From Scytalidium lignicola (Eukaryota; Ascomycota; Leotiomycetes): a stretch of DNA of 64,000 nt. The notes beneath the pieces are model-generated. The model was not told the origin of the DNA, made no database searches, and worked only from the letters and a program-made list of their open reading frames with translations. The first letter of the stretch is position 1, and the number at the start of each line of letters is the position of its first letter. The position numbers and the translations under genes were made by a program. Location of the stretch: NCBI GenBank assembly GCA_002812745.2, contig NCSJ02000098.1, positions 1-64,000 of the forward strand, given 5' to 3'. Below are positions 21,458-35,025 of the stretch, one piece after another.

Positions 21458-23971
21458 CTAATCAACAAGCCCGGGTGGTAGCAAAACAATATAATCCAAC
21501 GGGGCCGGCTCAATACCGTCAGGATTACCAACGATCTTGAGAGTGTCACCCTTATGGATCTTCACGCCCCGAAAGGTGATACGAGTGGCAGAGTGCCCAT
21601 CAAGATAAATCGACGGTGCATGACCGAGAGTATCTTCACTGTTCCCAACCCACTGTCCCAGTAATTTGTTATTGAGGTAGACTTGATAATGAGATTTGCC
21701 TCCAATCATATCATAGTAATTAACACCAAGATCATAAGTGTTAGACGGGTACTCCAGTTTAGTCCATGCACTTCCAGCAGTATTGTTGGACTTAGTTACA
21801 ATAGCTTTGTAGTTTGACGCCGTCTCGAATGGACTGACGGTATAGGGTTCGTAGCCATCCAATATCATGTTCTCTGCTTCTACGCGCCAGGGATGATGGC
21901 CAACACGTTTAGCTTCATCTGGAATACCAGATAGGTTCCAGTAGAAGTTGACGATGGCATCTCTCCATACGATGGAATGGCCAGCCTGGTATGTTTGACG
22001 GAAGAGAACATCCTCATATCGCTCATTATCAATTTTGCTCTTGAGAGACTCCCAGAGAGGGACAAAAGTCTGTGCAGTTGCAGCGCCGGTGTAATGAGCG
22101 TCATAGAAATGCTGGATCACGGTCTTTCCAGAATGCAGGCGTTGGGTATATGGTACATGATGGAACCATAGAAGGAGGTCATCTGGGGTGGTTTGGACGT
22201 CTTCATACATTGCAGCTATAGCGGGAGGATATTGACCGGAGAATCCAGTGCCGTTCGATACGGTGCGATCCATTCCAATGGTAAGGTGATCAGCGCGGGT
22301 CCACTGGCCCCAGCCATTATTGTCTTGAGAGGCAGGATTAGGCCCAAAGTGGGTGTATAAGATATCAGTCAATGTCTGAATACCAAGGTTGCCGCTGTAG
22401 CCTTCGTACGCTGGCCATGATTCCATAGATATCTTGGTGATAGTGTTTATAACTTGAGGGTCAAGACCAAACGTAAGACGAATCCAGTCCTGCAGGATGC
22501 TTTGCGGATCTTGGGACGGATCCCAAGCCAGACGGCCATAAGCATACAGATTGGACATTGCCATGTGGCTTCCCATCCAGGTTGTATTGGTACCGACATT
22601 GACGACGGCTGCTGATCCACCTAGTGGACGCTTGAAGCGCTGACCGGATATAATATTGCGGACTACTGATGGTTTATTGTCGATGCGTAGATCAAAGTCG
22701 AGAACGGTTTTCCAAAGCGGCGGGAGGTAGACAACATGACATTGCTGACCAAGATATTCTTGAGCCACCTCCAGTTCAATAGCCAAGTTGGTGTTTGGCA
22801 TGTTGGCGAATAAGGGGGAAGTAGGCTCGCGGACTTGGAAATCGATTGGACCATACTTAACTTGGATAACAACATTGTCGTCAAATTGACCATCAAGATC
22901 CTTGAAGAACTGGACAGCAGCATTGGCACGGTCAGCCGTCCAGTCAGACTCGTTGAGTTGGTTGTAAACGAAGGCGCGGAACATAACAATACCACCATGT
23001 GGTTGAACAGCTTTAGCAAAGAGGTTTGCTGCATCAGAAAGAGTTCGATTGTATGTCAGTGGGCCAGGTTGACCCTCCGAATCGGCTTTAACAAGGTATC
23101 CAGCCATATCTGGGACTGCTTTGTAGATCTGGGTTGTGACGTTTGTCCACCATTCGATAACTATAGGATCGAGAGGATCGTAGGTATTGAGACCGCCGAA
23201 ATCCTGGGGCGAGGCAAAGTCGAGTGACAAACCTAGCTGTACCCCATACGGACGGAAGGCATCAGCAATTCGACCCAGGCCTTCGATGTTTTGGGCACTG
23301 AGGATAGTAGAGTTGGCATTGACGTTATTGACGACCACAGCATTGACTCGAATCGAGGCCAAAAAACGAGCATAATCAGCAGCGCGAGTCAAGTCATTAA
23401 CAATGAGGCCATTCTCGAAGAAGATTGAAGGACCTCCGTAGCCTCTCTCAATGCTTCCATCCAAATTATCCCACTGATTCACCCAGCGCACTGCACCGTT
23501 CGGGTTTGTAGCGTAAGCTACTGGTGAGAAGTCGCCCTGTGCAAGCATCGACAAGTACTCAAATGCGCCATAGAGTGCGCCACGCTCATTTTGACCAATA
23601 ATTTGAATTGAGTTGCCCTTTGTATCAAGCCAAAACCCGTCTTGCTCAAGAGCTGGAATCTTTTGTTTCCCTTTGCAAACTTTGTTGTACTCGTCAACCG
23701 TTCCGACCACAATAGTTGACCGGGCGTCGCAGCTGTTGCTCTTGCGATTGATATTTACATGCTGTCCAAATATACTTTGGATCCCCTTTTGCAATTCCGT
23801 ACCAGCGGTAGAGACCGGGCTGGACTGGTCAGCATTCAACAACACAATGTTAGAAGGAGCGCTGTGTCGGTAGTTGCGTGGTAACGGCGCATATCGCAAC
23901 CATGCATTCAATCCATTCTCTGCGGCAACAAGGCCGAGAAAAGGGAGCAGCAGGAGGTTGGATTTCTTCAT
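21458..23971 (-). CDS. aguA: Secreted GH67 alpha-glucuronidase
   Basis: The enzyme removes 4-O-methyl-glucuronic acid from the ends of xylo-oligosaccharides during hemicellulose breakdown and acts outside the cell. It is a single-exon gene of about 837 aa, normal for fungal GH67. I start at ATG 23971, which gives a classic signal peptide (MKKSNLLLLPFLGLVAAENG); the longer frame upstream opens with GTG only. The N-terminal domain follows with LNAWLRYAPL and the conserved GALYGAFEYLSMLAQG. The TIM-barrel core contains NQWDNLDGSIERGYGG, NAVVVNNVNANSTIL, VKADSEGQPGPLTYNRT and VIQVKYGPIDFQVREP. Later come WMGSHMAMSNLYAYGRLAW and DHLTIGMDRTVSNGTGF, both GH67 hallmarks. Several N-x-S/T sites fit a secreted glycoprotein. 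The reading frame is clean, so the gene looks functional and points to plant-biomass use. Confidence 0.96.
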   Translation of the reverse strand: MKKSNLLLLPFLGLVAAENGLNAWLRYAPLPRNYRHSAPSNIVLLNADQSSPVSTAGTELQKGIQSIFGQHVNINRKSNSCDARSTIVVGTVDEYNKVCKGKQKIPALEQDGFWLDTKGNSIQIIGQNERGALYGAFEYLSMLAQGDFSPVAYATNPNGAVRWVNQWDNLDGSIERGYGGPSIFFENGLIVNDLTRAADYARFLASIRVNAVVVNNVNANSTILSAQNIEGLGRIADAFRPYGVQLGLSLDFASPQDFGGLNTYDPLDPIVIEWWTNVTTQIYKAVPDMAGYLVKADSEGQPGPLTYNRTLSDAANLFAKAVQPHGGIVMFRAFVYNQLNESDWTADRANAAVQFFKDLDGQFDDNVVIQVKYGPIDFQVREPTSPLFANMPNTNLAIELEVAQEYLGQQCHVVYLPPLWKTVLDFDLRIDNKPSVVRNIISGQRFKRPLGGSAAVVNVGTNTTWMGSHMAMSNLYAYGRLAWDPSQDPQSILQDWIRLTFGLDPQVINTITKISMESWPAYEGYSGNLGIQTLTDILYTHFGPNPASQDNNGWGQWTRADHLTIGMDRTVSNGTGFSGQYPPAIAAMYEDVQTTPDDLLLWFHHVPYTQRLHSGKTVIQHFYDAHYTGAATAQTFVPLWESLKSKIDNERYEDVLFRQTYQAGHSIVWRDAIVNFYWNLSGIPDEAKRVGHHPWRVEAENMILDGYEPYTVSPFETASNYKAIVTKSNNTAGSAWTKLEYPSNTYDLGVNYYDMIGGKSHYQVYLNNKLLGQWVGNSEDTLGHAPSIYLDGHSATRITFRGVKIHKGDTLKIVGNPDGIEPAPLDYIVLLPPGLVD

Positions 23972-25002
23972 ATTCCAATGCCTAGTAAATGAACTGCCCT
24001 TTGCTGAATATTTTTGGCCGCGGCGATTGCACCTTATACTTATCCAATCCAGCTCCACCTCAACATCTGGAGCTCATTGAGATTGGAGCCAAACTCAAGG
24101 TCGAAACAGGCAGTGATTATCACAGAGCTCCAGGAGCCCTCCATGGTCTTGAATAGCTTCAATCATTAGGCTAAAATTCAAGGAAGAATTCAGGCTGTAG
24201 CAGTTGCCGGTGAAGAGCAAACAGAGGCAGAAGAGCGGCACTGAGAGCTTGTCTTTAGTGGGGCAACCCCCGGCATTGTGGAGAACGGGCCTAGCAATTT
24301 GATTTCCCCGCAATGGTTAGAATAAGAGTCGGAGTATCGCAGGTGAGGTGAGTTGTTGGACGATCAGGTCCAAAGTCGTGCAGAATGGACTAGACGACGC
24401 CCCGCCTATATAGCCGGCATCGATGGTTATTACTGGTGGAAGAAGTTCTCTCCTTGAAAGCATCCCACCGAATATCATCATAGTTTTCGGACCCCTGTCT
24501 GTGATGGTTTTCTTCTTCTTCTCAGATCGGTTCACTCTTATTCATGAAAGTAAATATAGGCCTTAAGAATCATCGATAGGAAGTTCTTATCGGGTTATTC
24601 TCGGCTTCAATAAATAAGCATTTTAAGCATAACTTTATTAGACTGCGAATTTATAATGACATATTTAAAAGGTAAATAATGTACTAACAAGGGCTGGTAA
24701 AGTTTCCGTGAACTTCCGTTCGATCTGTACTTTTGCAAAGCAAGTACCTCACGCGAGCTTTTACGGTATCATTTTTNCCTTCTAGTTGTGGAAGTCTTAT
24801 CATCTTTCTAGAGAGAGAATAGAGGGAAGAAAAAGGAAAACATTAAGAAAGAGAGTAGGCGGAGGTCTAATTGTTCCGAGTTAGTTGTCGCCCTTGTCTC
24901 TAGCGCGCAAGCCGTCGCCGGAATACCCAAGATTTCCCAAGATCTAGCTGCTCAATTTTGACTCCTAGAACAACTTTCTCAAAGAAGTTTTTAGTCCCTT
25001 TT
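23972..25002. other. Promoter side of the GH67 gene and intergenic region
   Basis: Short minus-strand frames at 24095-24313 and 24317-24535 show no family features. An N occurs near 24777 after a T run. Regulatory sites for xylan-response factors are likely upstream of the GH67 gene, but I cannot point to one with confidence. Confidence 0.45.
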
Positions 25003-25551
25003 TCATGGCAAGAAAAATACAAATTTTGAATAAGCGAATGGTCCATTGCCAACGTCACTCTGTCCGTGCATCGTATCGGCCTGATTGCCAAGCTCCATCC
25101 ATTCCGAAATCATGCTCTGATAGAATGCGACAGCGGTCTTGTCTATATCCTCCGTTGCTACTGAAACCCTCTTGTATCCTTTCTCTGCTGCATATTCCAG
25201 AACTTCATTTACGATTTTACGCCCTGTTCCTTTCCGCTTTTCTTTAGCAAGCAGATAGAGCCTATAAATGCGTCATTATACTTATAAATGGTATGTCATA
25301 TAAACTACCTACATAAAAACATGCTCTTTGTTAAGCAATTGAACCAGACAAAAGCCTTTACGAGGTTCATTTTCGTTTCCTTGGGCTTCAAAAATGATAT
25401 GGCCTGGGGCGTTCATTGCACTCTTAAATACTGTGTCTTGATCGTCATTTGGGTTGTGCCCAGGCCATGGCGTAAGATCTGGCCAAAAGTCGATAATGCA
25501 TTGCTGTATCTGGTCAGGGCGAGGTTTCTTGATCAACGTAACTTTGACCAT
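25003..25551 (-). CDS. GNAT-family N-acetyltransferase (two exons)
   Basis: This is an acetyl-CoA-dependent acyltransferase of the GNAT fold. Exon 1 is 25551-25313 and exon 2 is 25261-25003, 498 nt in total and about 165 aa. The intron runs GTAGGT to TTATAG and rebuilds an ATG (Met) codon across the junction, joining KEHVFM to LYLLAKEKRKGTGRKIV. That last stretch is the conserved beta4-alpha3 acetyl-CoA loop (R-x-x-G-x-G-R). AFYQSMISEWMELG is the C-terminal strand region. I start at ATG 25551 (MVKVTLIKKPRPDQIQQ); the longer upstream frame only offers TTG. Unlike the two GNAT genes at 2.8 and 5.7 kb, this one is intact. The substrate is unknown. Confidence 0.85.
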
Positions 25552-26430
25552 TCTGCTTCTTTGGACGTTTTCCGTAATACTATAGGCACGTTCTTCTTGG
25601 GCTCCCTTATAAGATGATACGCACTGACGTATATTTAGCAAAGAAAGGTACCAAAAATAGTGTTAAACCTAAACGGTGACTGATTGATAGAGTAGTTAGC
25701 ACATTGTCCTCAACTCTTGTAGTAGCATCTTCACTGAGATGTGATACAAAAGTATTTTTCCAACGTACCTCGTTCCGAGGCCAAGCTGATTGGAACTGAG
25801 TACGAGTCCGATACTGTAAGCAGGCAGCCAGCGAGGAGTTTTGAGTTACACGCCCGAAGGACTACTACCAGTCAAAAGGCTCTCAACAAGTGCTGAATTG
25901 CACATGGAATTTTTTAGGATAACTAGAAAAGGTTATTAATTCAGGAAGCAACTGAGTGGTCTTATATAGATAAACTAGCGGTGAGTATGACAATAGCCGT
26001 ACAGTGGAGACGAAACGCCAATTAGATATTTCAACAAAAAGCATGGACAATTTCTACACTTAGAATAAGATAGTTTAAATGGCTAGGGGAATAGAAATAT
26101 AAGCCGAGAATTGAGACAAAAGGGACCCATAAGGGGCCCTTGGCAGATTGCCGGAACCACTCTGGTGATCTGGAGAGTTGGGGAGAGTGACGGGTGTCAT
26201 CGGTGTCTAAGCAGATTCCAAAAGGCCTACCTCGTTCAGATCCTCTGTTAATGCTATAAACCCAGCATTTGCAAAGTTTTTACCGAGTCCAGCTTACAGT
26301 ATTTCTAAAAGGTACGTAAGATAAAACATAACTAGAAAAGGTCATGTTCCCTTGCTAGCCTTTTTACATATAACCGAAGGATTACACGGCATTTAAATCA
26401 CGTCCTCTTACACTTGTAGCTTGTTACGGC
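25552..26430. other. Intergenic, no supported gene
   Basis: I see no coding pattern, RNA or clear repeat. The phrase 'taactagaaaaggt' occurs near 25920 and again near 26328 ('aactagaaaaggtcat'), a short direct repeat of unknown meaning. Confidence 0.4.
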
Positions 26431-26784
26431 CTAAAGGGGTTCGTCATCTGCTCTTTTAGAAATCTGCGACACCAGATAGTCCGACCTGCTTCCAAACAAA
26501 ATTAGTATTTTTCCGAGGTAATTAAATGGATCAATTCCCAAGACATGCTGCAGTTGGTTGGCAATTGAATAACTAGCATGATCAAACCCGCGAGAGTTGG
26601 CATTGAATTCTCCATTGAATAATCCAAATATCGGGATAATGAAGGTGCGGTAGTCCGCTGCTGGATGTTGAACACCCGTACACAGTAAATTAGCGATTAT
26701 AAGTGGTTGAGCGCCTATAACTATAGGCACTATTAAAGGGTCGAAAACATACTTATTAATGGAATAGGTCGTTTTCTGCTGCAT
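26431..26784 (-). CDS. Unrecognised hypothetical protein, 117 codons
   Basis: The frame has a protein-like composition with hydrophobic stretches (LIVPIVIGAQPLIIANLL and RTFIIPIFGLFNGEF). It ends ISKRADDEPL. I do not recognise the family. It could be a fragment of a longer gene; the frame begins MQQKTTYSINKYVF with no upstream exon found. Confidence 0.35.
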   Translation of the reverse strand: MQQKTTYSINKYVFDPLIVPIVIGAQPLIIANLLCTGVQHPAADYRTFIIPIFGLFNGEFNANSRGFDHASYSIANQLQHVLGIDPFNYLGKILILFGSRSDYLVSQISKRADDEPL

Positions 26785-27003
26785 TTAGGGTCTTGGCAGT
26801 TTTAGACCCCTCTGTCGCTGTAAATGGCTACTAGTCACGCCTTGATGCATACATAACTTTATACATTAGTACGTAAATACATTCGTATTACAGGCGAGCG
26901 ATTAGCGTTGTCGCAAAGATCCTAGTTGGTTTCATCCCCCAGTATCGCGTCCACATTCTTGCACTGTATTGTATGTCTTGCAATATTCCACAATCCATAT
27001 ATT

Positions 27004-28580
27004 ATGCCCGTCAAACGTCGGCTTGCACGAGGTGAAATAACCTACAGTGAAGCTAAGGAGGAGGAGGTTAATGTCCTGCATCAACTCACCTTCTGGAACC
27101 AGCGGGTTAAATTCTACACCTATGTGAACAACCGCCGCGATTTAATTAAAGCATTAGTCGTTCATCATCTCGGTCTACGCTCGCCTTCAGCGTGCCATGT
27201 TGCTGAGATACGAGAATGGATGCAAGGATCTTTTAATTTGTGTATTCCCGTTACTGTCGAGAAGTCTAAACGTGTTCTTGTCCGATTTCCTCTTCCATAT
27301 CGGACTGGTGACAAGATTCATCCTGGGAACAGTGACGAGAAAGTTCGGTGCGAGGCTGGAAGTTACGCTTGGTTGCAGCAAGAATGTCCTACAGTGCCAA
27401 TTCCACATCTCTATGGATTTGGTTTATCAACCGGACAGCGTGTAAGTGTGACTAACTGAATGGCTATTTTAGCCCAATCTTCTAACTTTGTATAGTTTAC
27501 AGCTTTAAAACATCGGTCAATATCCACTCGCCTTTTGCAATACTTCCGACGCCAAATTCTATCCTTATTAGGCTATCCACTACCTTCTTGTTTCCTCCAA
27601 CATCATGCCGCTCTCTCAGATGAACTTGGTGCATACCTTCTCATGGACCATATAGAAAAGACGGAAGGAGAGGCCCTCTCGGAGACTTGGACAGAACAAT
27701 ACAACAATGAGAATTAAAGACTAACCTCTTTCGTGGACTATCCCAGATCATGCTCGCTTTGAGTAAAACACCTTTGCTCAAAATCGGGTCTTTTGTTGTT
27801 GATGACAACGGGTTCTTACGTTTAATAAATCGACCATTGACGATGTTGATCCAAGATTTGGAGAGTGGGCATATTCCTGTCGATATCCCAAGAGATCGAA
27901 CTTATTGTTGTGTTGATACTTATATTAATGATCTCATAACTTGCCATGATAACTGTCTACGCTATCAACCAAATGCAGTCAACAGTAGCTCTGACTGTGT
28001 AAGCCAGATGTCAGCATTAACGTTAATGCGATCTATATCTCCTCAGTTTCTGAATCGCAACCTTAATTGTGGGCCTTTCATTTTTCAGTTAACCGATTTG
28101 CATTCAAGCAATATATTCGTCGATAAGGACTGGCATATCAAGTGCTTAATTGATTTAGAATGGGGTGCTTCACTTCCAGCTGAGTTTGGTCAGACTCCGC
28201 TTTGGCTAACAAATCAGCATATCGACGAGATTGATACAGGAAGTTACAACGTGCTTCGTGAGGAATTTATGACAGTTTTTGAAGAGGAGGAACGTGGGCT
28301 CAACATACCTGCAAGTAGTTTACAATATTCATCCATCATGAAAGATGGCTGGAAACGTGGCACTTTCTGGTATATACATGCTTTACGGAGTCCAATTGGC
28401 CTGCATTCAACTTTTTATGACAGGATACAACCATATTACTCAAAGATACATAGCGATGATCCTAACTTTTATCTTATCACATCTCAATATTGGGCGCGTG
28501 ATATGCCTCTGGTAATTAATCAGAAGGTAAAAGATAAGCAAGCTTATGATAAAGAACTTCAAGAAGCATTTAAAGAATAA
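27004..28580 (+). CDS. Aminoglycoside-phosphotransferase-like kinase with one frameshift
   Basis: This belongs to the fungal APH-like (phosphotransferase enzyme family) kinases, whose in vivo substrates are mostly unknown. Exon 1 is 27004-27441 (MPVKRRLARGEITYSEAKEE start). The intron runs GTAAGT to TATAG, and the next exon starts at 27496. The lobe-linking region ends LGAYLLMDHIEKTEGEALSE. The catalytic loop is LTDLHSSNIFVDKDWHIK, with the metal-binding Asp in CLIDLEW, the Brenner-type HxSNxxxD pattern. The frame stops at TAA 27715-27717, but a frame one base away continues at once with NLFRGLSQIMLALSKTP to the normal end at 28580. A single missing base near 27711-27715 explains this. Given N-marked homopolymers elsewhere, it may be an assembly error; otherwise the gene is broken. 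I start at 27004 rather than the upstream TTG because the family begins there. Confidence 0.8.
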
Positions 28581-28632
28581 TATTTGCATCTTAATTGTAG
28601 TTTAAACATAATGCTACTGGATCTTGCTAAGA

Positions 28633-28881
28633 TTATTTTTTACTTTCCTCTTTATCCTTGTCCTGGGATCTTGATCTAGCGTTATCCGACTTCAATATCC
28701 CTGCTTGTAATGCCCTCTCCACGGCGTTGTCTATCTCTGTCTTTGCTTTCTGACCTCTTCTCTTCTTAACATGATCTGTAGATGATGAAAGTTGATGTCG
28801 TTGCTCATCGGTTACGGTGATGGCCTCCTCAATAACTAGATCATTATAATCATCGGATGTAATTGAGCTTCATTCAGCCAT
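28633..28881 (-). pseudogene. Small conserved-looking ORF with TGA at codon 4
   Basis: Reading from ATG 28881, the frame gives MAE, then TGA, then 78 clean codons to TAA at 28633. These include SDDYNDLVIEEAITVTDEQR, HVKKRRGQKAKTEIDNAVER and ALQAGILKSDNARSRS. The uninterrupted charged, helical sequence after the stop suggests a real small protein inactivated by one change, or one that starts elsewhere after splicing. Family not recognised. Confidence 0.45.
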
Positions 28882-29470
28882 GGCAGCGTCGTAAGAAGAG
28901 TATATTTTTGTTCTCACAAGTAACTAACGAATCATCAACGAACAATTCTAATTAGCGAAGATGCAAAGACCTTGTATACTGTTGGTGTTATCAGACTTTG
29001 CAAGATACCCCATTCCATGTACCATTGGTTCATAAAATCTTAAACTTAGAAAGAAGCATAATAACACAAACAGTGACCTAGAGCTTCACCTTTAATATAT
29101 ATCGAGGCGAGAATCCTCGTTTTAGAGGCCTAACACAGCTATCTGTTCCAGCCCAACGCCAATTCAGCCTGTTGCCTGATGGTCCGGCCCAACTGCCACT
29201 TGCCAGCAAAACTCACGAAGCTTTATATACCTTGTAATATTTAGCGATACATGCTCTGCAAACCTAAAATTATTATCAACCTTAGGTATTCTCCCTCTTA
29301 GGTAATATAAGCTATATCCTAGAGGCGCGGTTATTCTAGTTAAACAGAAATCAAAGCCTTAAGCCTAATAAATGTAAGTTACTTAAAAATTACTGGCAAG
29401 TAAAGCAATTACCATTAATTATTTGTGAGAGACGACCATTACTTCTAGTTTAGTTCTCATAATCAAAACA
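28882..29470. other. Intergenic, no supported gene
   Basis: It is moderately AT-rich. No gene is seen. It leads into the inverted-repeat element. Confidence 0.4.
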
Positions 29471-29473
29471 GGG

Positions 29474-30263
29474 CTTACTTAAATCAAATCCCGAGTCAAC
29501 TAAATTGACTCAAAATCGCCGGTGCCGGACACAACCTCAGGTATAACGCTACCTTAGCTTCACATACAAATTAGTATAACAATAAGAGATCGTACAATGT
29601 AATTAATTATATCCTTATTATTGAACAACTTTTCGAAGTTAGTATAATATTTCAATACAATCTTAAGTTTTCTGTACTACCTTCTAGGCTACTGAAGTCT
29701 ACATTGCCTCATCAATCAATTTAAATGTTTCCTTTATATGAAGGTTATGGCAAAAGGTTATCAAAATCTACTAAGACATTAGGATAATGTTAAATAATTT
29801 GACGTTGTAAGTGCCTTATAATTATAATAAGCCTTAAACTACTGATAATCTTGTAATACATTATGATAAATTTCAAGTGACTAGTAAACTAAGAATTATG
29901 TAATTAAAACCTTAACAAATTCTGATAACCTTTATTATAACCTTTATAATATATATATAATAAATTGATAAAATTCAACGTTGATTATTTAAAGGAGTAA
30001 AGTCATATGAAGATAAATTTCAAGTAGTTATTTTAAGTAAAAGTGATCATTAAAGTGATTATAAATAACTTCAACTTTGTATTGTAAGATCAATATAACA
30101 AAATGCGTTTTTGTTTATACTATGTTTTGACGTTTAATTACAGAACATAGCATAGCAGGATAGTCAAATTATTAACAAATTACTATGAGGAGTGGTGGCC
30201 TGGGTTGTGTCCGACACCGGCGATTTTGAGTCGATTTAGGTAACTCGGAATTCGATTTAAGTA
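29474..30263. mobile_element. About 790-bp inverted-repeat element (MITE-like), RIP-marked
   Basis: The left end (29474-29541) and right end (30199-30263) are imperfect inverted repeats of about 65 bp. Both contain ACTTAAATC, then a GC-rich core with CAAAATCGCCGG and CCGGACACAACC on the left and the reverse complement on the right. A TA dinucleotide flanks the CTTAAATC/GATTTAAG ends on both sides. The interior is AT-rich and non-coding. A related, more degraded copy lies at 36655-37090, and differences between the two are mainly C/T and G/A transitions. There is no transposase, so it is non-autonomous. Confidence 0.75.
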
Positions 30264-30429
30264 TCCCCTCAAAATATAACCATTGAGCTCGTTTTTTTTN
30301 CTATATCTACATCCAGAGAACCTTATACGTGACTCACTTCACTTTCACTGAATACTTAAATGTTTAGAGAACTAAATTTTAATTTAAAAATATTATTATG
30401 TGACAAAAAAGCTTCATGTCAAGACAGTT

Positions 30430-32880
<2,451 letters not shown>

Positions 32881-33776
32881 TCGAAGCATTCCGTACCTTC
32901 CCACTGCTTCAGCTTTCCCCTCCTCCTTCCTCCAAACATCACATCATCGAATAGCCGAAGAGTGATTAGTCAGTTTCGAAGGTCCAGAATTAGTCAGTCT
33001 CGAAGATCCAGACACCGACACTTGTCAGCCTTCACCCATAGCAACATGGATCGCATGAAGCCAGTCCAAGAGGGGCAACTGAATCCGGCGGCCCGCGGTT
33101 GCTGATAGCTAAGCAGTCCATTTTCATTGGATGATGTCGAGGCCGTTGTGGCTATCTCAAACGTGGGTCAGAAGTCTTACTGAACGGTACTTGTGATGTT
33201 AGTTTATAATTACATGTACCGTGGCAGGTTATCGTGGCTATCTCTCTATGGTGGGGTCGGATGATTGTATCCGGCGGGGTGAAATATTATATTATTTTTG
33301 TATAGTAAGAAATAAAATAATAATACAGCAATAATATTAATCATGCTAAACGCTCCACTATCAGTATAAAAAGAAATAGTCGAGATATGCAAGTGATCTT
33401 TATATTGAACAGAATATCAACTCGAAAATCTTCAGATTTACTTAGATTTTACGACTCTTCCTCTTTTAAATAGAGGACAACCACAGCTACAAATAAGTTC
33501 ATCCAGAAAAAGCTTTAAAATATTAAGGAAACAAATATCTTATTAAGATTCACTTATAGCTCAAAATGCTTAGACATTTATGGAGGCTTATACAGAGGTG
33601 GTTGAAGTGGTTGATTTTGCAAACCCCACTGCATTTTCCAAAACTTTACACCCTTCTATCCAGCAACCACCAAATGTTCAAAATATGAAACTATTGGTCG
33701 TAAATATAATGGATATGCTAATAATAATATTTTAGTATCAATTATCATTCATTATATGCTGGCAAAAGAGTATCTC
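32881..33776. other. Region between katG and the dead regulator
   Basis: It holds the distal katG promoter, with a near-duplicate phrase 'attagtcagtttcgaaggtccag' / 'attagtcagtctcgaagatccag' around 32965-33011. The part after 33280 is AT-rich. No gene is seen. Confidence 0.45.
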
Positions 33777-34597
33777 ATGCCCAGTAAAGAGGATTCATCA
33801 AGTGCAACGCACATGCTCCTTAATGGCACACCCTATGCTTGTGATCGCTGCAAATCGAGCAAGAGAAGATGTGACCGGCAACTTCCAATCTGCGGATTGT
33901 GCCAGAGGTAAGAAAACCGGCACCTTGGAAAAGAGCTCTCCAGCGAAATAATACTGCCTGATCACTCCGGTTCAGCAAAGTCCAAAAGGGTATTCCTTGC
34001 CTGCTGCAATCCTACTGACTATGCACCAGCAAAAGCTTAAAATGCAACTCCTCAAAGCTAAAAGCACCGTCTGCTTTTTTAGATGTCAATTAACTCGACA
34101 GTCCGCAGCCAATTATCTTCTACTGGGATGGCGCTACCAACCCCATTACTAAACTTCCATACCCGAGGCATCAGCAGAACTGTTTCCTAGATGTCTTCTT
34201 TTTGGACTATGCCATCTTTCAAAATAGCTAAATGGTCCTGCCACATGCTGATATCATCTCACTACCGCCCTCTGCCGCGAAGCTCGTTGGTAATTCTAGT
34301 GATATAAGAGAAATCGTAGCACAATACTTCGCCACTACTCACATGTAGATGACATTTATATCGAAAAAGCAATTCTCTGAACACCACTTAAATACATTCC
34401 TCATACCACGCATAGACATCTCACTACTCGTCATTGCTATGCCGCTGGTAACCTGGCAGCCCTCTGATGGGGATGGGCCCCAAGAGCCAGCACAGACTGA
34501 ACTCTTTACCCCCGGAATTGTACATGACTCACATCTTTGGGTATGCCAGAGGTTAAAAGACTACAAGCATTGTACGACTAGTAAGAGAATGAAATGA
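33777..34597 (+). pseudogene. Zn(II)2Cys6 transcription factor pseudogene
   Basis: The start ATG at 33777 opens MPSKEDSSSATHMLLNGT, followed by the zinc cluster YACDRCKSSKRRCDRQLPIC, GLCQR and an intron with donor GTAAGA. After the acceptor the frame KVQKGIPC completes the sixth Cys. Further blocks in several frames (FFLDYAIFQNS, MVLPHADIISLPPSAAKLVG, SSDIREIVAQYFATTHM) fit the fungal-specific domain but are broken by stops and frame changes. One stop, TAG at 34346-34348, sits where the family has Trp (HMWM), a TGG-to-TAG change of the RIP type. The last frame ends at 34597 and covers only part of the regulatory domain. The gene is dead and truncated. Confidence 0.82.
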
Positions 34598-35025
34598 GAT
34601 GTGGATATATTTGACGACAATTTCTCACTGGATATCTCAAATAGTGGGACAGTTTCTGAACCTGTTACTTCTTTGAGGGCAACTAATGCTAGGCAAATAA
34701 TATAATTGGTATTTAGAAGTTCAACGCAAGCTATTTCCCAGTAAAGCGATTACCCATCCAGCCAAACCTAGGACTCCCTGAAAATTCAATTCCATTCCGG
34801 CAGATCAAGTAAGAGGAGAAGAAACTTATCCGTAGGGTGAAACCTGAAGCATTTGAACTAGAATTTTCGTCCATCTTAGAATGTGTGATAAAGAAGGACC
34901 CAAAGATTAAATGATATAAGACAAGAAATTAGAATGATGAGATATTCCCGAGGACATATGTCCCATAGCATTGTGTGCAGGATTGGGAAATTGGAGGTGC
35001 CGATTGAGGATGGTCTTTTTCATAG

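Noticed and set aside
23972..24058. N-terminal extension of the GH67 protein
   Set aside because: It starts with GTG and would bury the signal peptide that begins at the ATG of 23971.
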